NCBI GenBank assembly: GCA_021732245.1
Contig: JAKFVJ010000095.1
Coordinates: 1-9,341, forward strand
Reading direction: 5' to 3'
Length of the DNA stretch: 9,341 nucleotides
Source of the DNA: Candidatus Obscuribacterales bacterium
GTDB lineage: Bacteria; Cyanobacteriota; Vampirovibrionia; Obscuribacterales; Obscuribacteraceae
Under the pieces are notes generated by a model. It was not told the origin of the DNA, ran no database searches, and saw only the letters and a list, made by a program, of their open reading frames with translations. The position numbers and the translations under genes are program-made. Position 1 is the stretch's first letter, and every line of letters begins with the position of its first letter. Positions 5,451 through 9,341 of this stretch are shown one piece after another.

Positions 5451-6734
5451 TTATGGGTATAGTCCTCTGAGCTTTTTAGCTTCTGCCAGGCGGCTGACAG
5501 CCAAACGAAGCGCAGCCATTCTTGGACGGAGTCCGGTCTTTTTGACCATGGAAAAAACTTGATCGCAAGCTCTTCCCATAATCTCTTCCAGGCGCTTATT
5601 CACTTCGTCTTCCGACCAGAACAAGTGCATTAAGCCTTGAACCCACTCAAAGTAGCTAACGGTAACACCGCCGGCATTAGCCAGAATGTCCGGCACTATG
5701 AGTACGCCCTTCTCGTGCAAGTATCTGTCGGCTTCCGGACCTACAGGGCCATTAGCACCTTCGACAATTATCTTGGTGTTAATATCCATCATGTTTCTTT
5801 CATGGATTTGGTTGCCCAGAGCAGCCGGCACCAGAACATCGCATGGCAGTGTCAACAATTCGGTATTGGATACAGCCTTGCAGTTGTTGAAGCCTTCAAC
5901 GCGACCCATTTCAGATACGTAAGCTTGCAAGCGTGGAATGTCTATGCCGTCGGCGCAATAAATGCCACCATGTACATCAGATACGGCGACAACCTTGAAG
6001 CCGGCATCGAATAACTGTCTGGCAGCTACACCGCCAACATTACCGAAACCTTGCACAACAACAGATGGTGATTTGTCAGTGATACCAGATTCCTGGCAAG
6101 CGCGGTGCACGCAGTAGGCAACACCACGACCGGTGGCTTCCATTCTTCCCAGTGATCCACCGATGGAAACCGGCTTGCCGGTAACAACTGATGGCACTGT
6201 GTGACCGACGTTAATTGAATATGTGTCCATGATCCAGGCCATTGTCTGTTCATTGGTGTACATATCCGGAGCCGGAATGTCTTTGTCCGGTCCAATCAAG
6301 TTGATAATTTCAGAGGTGTAGCGTCTGGTTAGTCTTTCTTGCTCACCCAAGGAAAGGTTCCATGGTTCGCAGCGAATGCCGCCTTTGGCACCACCATAAG
6401 GCAGTCCCATCAATGCGCATTTCCAGGTCATGAGCATGGCTAGTGCGGAAACTTCGCCTAAGTTGACTTCAGGGTGAAAGCGGATGCCGCCCTTGCCTGG
6501 TCCTAAGCTCACATCGTGCTGCACACGGTAGCCGGTGAATGTTTTTACTGTGCCGTCGTCCATGCGCACTGGCACTGTGACTATTAATGCACGCTTGGGG
6601 TAACGAAGACGCTCGTGAAGCTCCGGATCAAGACCCATCTCGAGAGCGATTTCATCGAGCTGTCGTTGAGCCATCAGGAAGTGAGGCGTCTCGCATTCCA
6701 TTCCTGGAATTTCAACCGGCTTCACTGTAGCCAT
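5451..6734 (-). CDS. gdhA: NAD-type glutamate dehydrogenase
   Basis: A full-length 427-residue enzyme of the hexameric class (RocG/GudB size). It interconverts glutamate with 2-oxoglutarate and ammonia in the cytosol. ATG 6734 has AGGAGG (complement of 6743-6748) eight bases upstream. The substrate domain shows GPGKGGIRFHP with K81, MTWKCAL with K105, PYGGAKGGI with the catalytic Lys K117, and PAPDMYT with the catalytic Asp D157. The Rossmann domain has VVQGFGNVGG at about 226-235, with an acidic residue (VSD, D253) ending the second strand. That Asp favours NAD over NADP, though this is inference. DILANAGGVTVSYFEW near residue 350 is also conserved. Nothing is missing. It is divergent from the antiporter gene and probably transcribed alone. 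Confidence 0.97.
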   Translation of the reverse strand: MATVKPVEIPGMECETPHFLMAQRQLDEIALEMGLDPELHERLRYPKRALIVTVPVRMDDGTVKTFTGYRVQHDVSLGPGKGGIRFHPEVNLGEVSALAMLMTWKCALMGLPYGGAKGGIRCEPWNLSLGEQERLTRRYTSEIINLIGPDKDIPAPDMYTNEQTMAWIMDTYSINVGHTVPSVVTGKPVSIGGSLGRMEATGRGVAYCVHRACQESGITDKSPSVVVQGFGNVGGVAARQLFDAGFKVVAVSDVHGGIYCADGIDIPRLQAYVSEMGRVEGFNNCKAVSNTELLTLPCDVLVPAALGNQIHERNMMDINTKIIVEGANGPVGPEADRYLHEKGVLIVPDILANAGGVTVSYFEWVQGLMHLFWSEDEVNKRLEEIMGRACDQVFSMVKKTGLRPRMAALRLAVSRLAEAKKLRGLYP

Positions 6735-6815
6735 TCAGATACCCTCCTGACCGTTTCGGGTCACACAGATTCAATTGTCAAATTAGTGGGGGTAGTATGC
6801 CATGAAACCCTGATG

Positions 6816-6828
6816 TTTACCAGGTAAA
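6816..6828. promoter_or_regulatory. Hyphenated palindrome, possible operator
   Basis: TTTACC, one base, then GGTAAA: a perfect 6-bp inverted repeat around a single centre base, lying between the divergent gdhA and antiporter genes. This is the shape of a dimeric repressor site. No regulator can be named from the sequence. Confidence 0.35.
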
Positions 6829-6871
6829 AGCCATCGTAGAATCCCCCATTAAGTCTTTTTATATCGAGGAT

Positions 6872-6940
6872 ATGGAGCCAAAAGTTAAAGACCCTTGGCA
6901 AGTTATAGCGCAGCAAGAGCGGCGAGGAGCCGGTCGTTAG
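6872..6940 (+). CDS. Possible 22-residue leader ORF
   Basis: ATG 6872 to TAG 6938-6940 encodes a short peptide starting MEPKVKDPWQV and ending in an Arg-rich stretch (RRGAGR). GAGGA (6866-6870) lies only one base before the ATG, closer than usual. It precedes the hairpin at 6982-7006 in the antiporter leader and could be a leader peptide or chance. Confidence 0.2.
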   Translation: MEPKVKDPWQVIAQQERRGAGR

Positions 6941-6981
6941 CGGCGCGATGGTGTAAAGCCGGACGGCAAGCGAAGGTGAAG

Positions 6982-7006
6982 GCGGTGTGTTTTGATAACA
7001 CACCGC
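6982..7006 (+). repeat. Strong hairpin in the antiporter leader
   Basis: GCGGTGTGTT (6982-6991), loop TTGAT, and AACACACCGC (6997-7006) form a perfect 10-bp stem. It ends 7 bases before the GGAG at 7014-7017 and has no following T-run, so it is not an intrinsic terminator. Its position suggests control of translation or RNA stability. Confidence 0.7.
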
Positions 7007-7032
7007 TGGAACCGGAGCGTTACAATGTATGG

Positions 7033-8091
7033 ATGCTCAACTGGTTACTAATCTTTTTACCTCTGGCTGTCCTGTCCCATTTTCTACATTGGGGGCCGGT
7101 AACTATCTTTGCCTTTTGCGCTCTTTCCATCATTCCGCTTGCCGGCTTAATGGGGCGTGCCACCGAGTATCTTGGCGAAAGGTTAGGTGAAGGACCAGGC
7201 GGACTATTGAATGCCACCTTCGGCAATGCTTGCGAACTGATTATTGCTTTGGCGGCATTGCGCGCCAATTTGCCTGAGGTGGTGAAAGCATCAATTACCG
7301 GCTCTATTGTTGGAAACGTTTTGCTTGTGCTGGGATTATCCATTTTTGTTGGTGGTTTGCGCTATGAGACTCAGACGTTTAACAAAACGGCTGCCACCAC
7401 TCTGGCAACATTGCTTGGTCTGGGCGCCATAAGTTTGATCGTGCCCGCTGTTTATGGTGCCTCAACTGGTGCCGGACATGCAGTCAGGCAAGCCAATATC
7501 GCCTTGACGATTGCTATTGTTTTGTTCGTCATTTATTTTGCTAGTCTGTGGTTCTCGTTGAAAACGCACAGGCACTTATTTACCCGCGCAGCAGAAGAAG
7601 ACGAAGAAGCGGAAGAAGCTTTAGGAACTAAAGGCTGGTCGGTCAGGCGCTCGCTTACAGTATTGTTGGTGTCAACAATACTGGTTGCCGCTCTTTCCGA
7701 GATACTTGTTCATGCCGTCGAAGCAGCGGCACATACTTTAGGCATGACCAAGTTGTTTGTCGGTGTCGTGCTTGTGGCAATTATTGGTAATGCTGCCGAA
7801 CACTCAACAGCTGTGCTCATGGCTATGAAAAACCGCATGGATTTGGCTATGCAAATAGCCTTGGGCTCAGGAGCACAAATAGCCTTGTTTGTTGCCCCTG
7901 TCCTTGTTTTTGCCAGCTTCTTGCTTGGACAACCGATGAACCTCAATTTCACAGTTGGTGAAATTGTCGCTGTAGGTCTGTCTGTTTTAATCCTGCCGCT
8001 TGTCGTTTTGGATGGCGAGTGCAATTGGCTGGAAGGTCTGCAATTGCTTGCCGTTTATATTATTCTGTCTATAGGCTTCTTCTTTATCTAA
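7033..8091 (+). CDS. cax: CAX-type Ca2+/H+ antiporter
   Basis: A 352-residue inner-membrane exchanger from ATG 7033, matching the usual MLNWLLIFLP family start. It has about 11 hydrophobic segments in two homologous halves. The two ion-binding repeats are seen: GNACEL (64-69, E68) with ASITGSIVGN after it, and GNAAEHS (252-258, E256) with ALGSGAQIALFVAP after it. An acidic loop EEDEEAEEA (188-196) links the halves, as is typical of CAX proteins. It should export Ca2+ or related divalent cations against protons. The start is not perfect: GGAG at 7014-7017 is 15 bases from ATG 7033 but 7 from an out-of-frame ATG at 7025. GTG 6985 would add 16 residues but falls inside a hairpin, and the frame upstream to TTG 6895 looks non-coding. 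mutM follows after 9 bases. Confidence 0.95.
   Translation: MLNWLLIFLPLAVLSHFLHWGPVTIFAFCALSIIPLAGLMGRATEYLGERLGEGPGGLLNATFGNACELIIALAALRANLPEVVKASITGSIVGNVLLVLGLSIFVGGLRYETQTFNKTAATTLATLLGLGAISLIVPAVYGASTGAGHAVRQANIALTIAIVLFVIYFASLWFSLKTHRHLFTRAAEEDEEAEEALGTKGWSVRRSLTVLLVSTILVAALSEILVHAVEAAAHTLGMTKLFVGVVLVAIIGNAAEHSTAVLMAMKNRMDLAMQIALGSGAQIALFVAPVLVFASFLLGQPMNLNFTVGEIVAVGLSVLILPLVVLDGECNWLEGLQLLAVYIILSIGFFFI
7658..7683 (+). repeat. Perfect 11-bp inverted repeat inside the antiporter gene
   Basis: CAGTATTGTTG (7658-7668), loop GTGT, and CAACAATACTG (7673-7683) form a perfect 26-base hairpin. It encodes part of the first membrane segment of the second half, just after the acidic loop. There is no T-run. 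Confidence 0.6.
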
Positions 8092-8100
8092 AGGACTTAC

Positions 8101-8931
8101 GTGCCAGAGTTGCCGGAAGTAGAGTGTGTTTTGCGTGGGCTGGAAAAGAGCCTCGCCGGCGAGCGCATTGAATCGGTAAAAGTGTTGCGTGAACAATCAA
8201 TTGCGTGTCCTTCAGCGAAAAGCTTTGCCAAATTAGTGCCTGGCCGTGTCTTTTCTGATTTCGTGCGACGCGGCAAGTATTTGCTTATGAGTTTTGATGA
8301 CGGCAGTGGATTGGCCTGCCACTTGCGCATGTCTGGTGCGCTTGTGGTGAAAACTAAGGAAGAAGAGAAAGACAAACATTTGCGAGTCTTGTTCAAAATG
8401 CAATCTGGAAAGGAATTGCATTTTGAAGACATGCGCGTTTTTGGCAGGCTCTGGTTCGTAAAATCCAGCACTAAATTTCAAGAAGTAATACCAGCTCTAA
8501 ACAAAATGGGACCGGAGCCGCTCACTGATTTGACGCACAACTACTTGCAGGAAAAATTGGCCACGCGCAGTCAATCTATAAAAGCGGCATTACTTGATCA
8601 AGAGTTGATTGCCGGTATCGGCAATATTTATGCTGATGAGGTTTTGTTTCTCACAGGCGTCCATCCGCAAACTAGAGCATCTGATCTAAGCACGGCGAAG
8701 CTGAAGAAGTTGGTGGAAAATATCCGGTTCGTTTTAGAGCAGGCAATTGTTGCCGGTGGCTCAAGCATAAGAGATTACAAAGATAGCTTCGGAGTCAACG
8801 GCAATTACCAGAATGAAGCTTTGGTCTATGGTCGCGTTGGTCTTTCTTGTACCAAATGCGAACGCAAGATTGAAAGAGTCAAGTTGGCGGGTCGCTCGGC
8901 ACACTTTTGTCCGCGTTGTCAGAGGCGCTAA
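8101..8931 (+). CDS. mutM: Formamidopyrimidine-DNA glycosylase
   Basis: A 276-residue Fpg, the standard length. It removes 8-oxoguanine and formamidopyrimidines from DNA and cuts the abasic site by beta,delta-elimination. GTG 8101 is the start: AAAGGA (8090-8095) is 5 bases upstream, and it gives the required N-terminal PELPEVE, where P2 is the nucleophile after Met removal and E3 is catalytic. K59 (RRGKYLL) matches the conserved catalytic Lys, HLRMSG (74-79) and DMRVFGR (110-116) are present, and the H2TH region reads LLDQELIAGIGNIYADE (164-180). The C-terminal zinc finger has C250, C253, C270 and C273, with R265 in GRSAHFCPRCQ. All key residues are intact. It is the second gene after cax. 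Its TAA overlaps the stop of the converging gene. Confidence 0.97.
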   Translation: MPELPEVECVLRGLEKSLAGERIESVKVLREQSIACPSAKSFAKLVPGRVFSDFVRRGKYLLMSFDDGSGLACHLRMSGALVVKTKEEEKDKHLRVLFKMQSGKELHFEDMRVFGRLWFVKSSTKFQEVIPALNKMGPEPLTDLTHNYLQEKLATRSQSIKAALLDQELIAGIGNIYADEVLFLTGVHPQTRASDLSTAKLKKLVENIRFVLEQAIVAGGSSIRDYKDSFGVNGNYQNEALVYGRVGLSCTKCERKIERVKLAGRSAHFCPRCQRR

Positions 8932-9341
8932 TTGCCGCCGTTGTAATACATGCTTTGACGATTGCCGTCAGGCTCGGACGCCAGTGAAAGAATGACTGAT
9001 GCTGGAATGGCATCGTTAGCGTTACTATCAAACGGCAAGAAGTTTTGCCGGCGTAGATCTTGAGCGACTGCTGAAAACGATGTGCGCGGCACAACTACTA
9101 CGGATGGCGCATCGCCAAGAATATAAGTGTCAAGCAAGAGCCTGGTTATGGTATTGGCGGCAGCGCAGGTTTCTCCGGAGCCGGCGTCTTCCGTCTTGTG
9201 CTGAATACGAATAGAGCCGAGACCAGTGTTGGTTATATTGAGAACGCTATAACGTCTTAACCCGACTGCTTCGCAGCCGCGAAAGAATAAATCCTCATAG
9301 GGAACATCTTCTCCCTTAGTTGTTTTTTTGTCTTTGTAGAC
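8928..9341 (-). CDS. Unrecognised protein, C-terminal 137 residues (start outside window)
   Basis: Read on the minus strand from base 9341, the frame is open for 137 codons to TAG (8930-8928), which overlaps the mutM stop. It begins VYKDKKTTKGEDVPYEDLFF and ends in RQSMYYNGGN. There is no plausible start codon until a TTG at 9137, so the gene almost certainly continues beyond the right edge. The sequence looks protein-like: a strand-rich stretch (YSVLNITNTGLGSIRIQH), then ANTITRLLLDTYILGD, VVVVPRTSF, and a small/polar C-terminal segment (NANDAIPASVILSLAS). Cysteines are few and no signal or membrane segment is visible in this part. I do not recognise the family, so no function is offered. Confidence 0.65.
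   Translation of the reverse strand, partial: VYKDKKTTKGEDVPYEDLFFRGCEAVGLRRYSVLNITNTGLGSIRIQHKTEDAGSGETCAAANTITRLLLDTYILGDAPSVVVVPRTSFSAVAQDLRRQNFLPFDSNANDAIPASVILSLASEPDGNRQSMYYNGGN

Larger units (their letters stand above)
6735..7032. promoter_or_regulatory. Divergent control region and structured antiporter leader
   Basis: About 300 bases separate the gdhA and antiporter starts. The left part (to about 6870) is AT-rich and should hold both promoters, though no strong -35/-10 pair stands out on either strand. The right part (about 6900-7020) is G+C-rich with many short inverted segments and one strong hairpin, and looks like a structured 5' leader. It does not match the GGGGAGUA core of the yybP-ykoY manganese riboswitch or other riboswitch cores I can recall. 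Individual elements are listed separately. Confidence 0.45.

Noticed and set aside
5637..6014. 125-codon plus-strand ORF opposite gdhA
   Set aside because: It lies wholly antisense to a clear full-length glutamate dehydrogenase and resembles nothing; a shadow frame.
6860..7020. yybP-ykoY (Mn2+) or other known riboswitch in the antiporter leader
   Set aside because: The GGGGAGUA core and matching 3' segment are absent, and no other riboswitch core I know fits. Kept only as an unnamed structured leader.
6895..7032. N-terminal extension of the antiporter from TTG 6895
   Set aside because: The upstream 46 codons are Arg/Ala-rich, show no signal or domain, and cover a hairpin; the family starts at the MLNWLL position.

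Overview
The window is a compact stretch of bacterial chromosome holding ten protein-coding genes: seven complete genes with recognisable families, two broken off at the window edges, and one unrecognised small gene. I see no rRNA, tRNA, CRISPR array, insertion sequence or phage gene. Base composition is mid-range, near 50% G+C by eye. Genes have Shine-Dalgarno sequences, short spacers and sometimes GTG starts, and two neighbouring products carry Sec-type signal peptides. Taxonomy is only inference. The transketolase resembles the animal-type enzyme, and the housekeeping genes fit many environmental lineages; non-photosynthetic relatives of cyanobacteria (Vampirovibrionia/Melainabacteria) are one guess, held weakly.

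Layout. (1) 1-927 is the C-terminal half of a transketolase, closed by a strong intrinsic terminator. (2) 995-4048 is a plus-strand three-gene run: a secreted DUF255/thioredoxin-fold protein of the YyaL/SSP411 family, a secreted DUF547 protein, and a cytosolic EVE-domain protein. (3) On the minus strand, a small unrecognised gene abuts the EVE gene stop to stop. After a 244-bp AT-rich gap comes a two-gene minus-strand unit, a small zinc-ribbon protein followed by a MacroD-type macrodomain hydrolase. This unit is bracketed by two inverted copies of a 26-nt palindromic REP-like repeat. (4) A full-length glutamate dehydrogenase lies on the minus strand; one REP-like copy sits just after its stop and looks able to act as its terminator. 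(5) A divergent gap of about 300 bp separates gdhA from a plus-strand pair, a CAX-type Ca2+/H+ antiporter and formamidopyrimidine-DNA glycosylase (mutM). This gap contains a hyphenated palindrome, a short possible leader ORF, a strong 10-bp hairpin and a mini-ORF that overlaps the antiporter start. (6) The right edge carries a minus-strand reading frame, open over all 414 bases to the window edge, whose stop overlaps the mutM stop.

Most genes are housekeeping: pentose phosphate metabolism, glutamate catabolism, cation homeostasis and oxidative DNA repair. The least explained parts are the repeat-bracketed zinc-ribbon/macrodomain pair, the secreted DUF255-DUF547 pair joined to an EVE gene, and the structured leader of the antiporter. 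I do not find convincing evidence of a new defence or mobile system; the findings are offered as leads.
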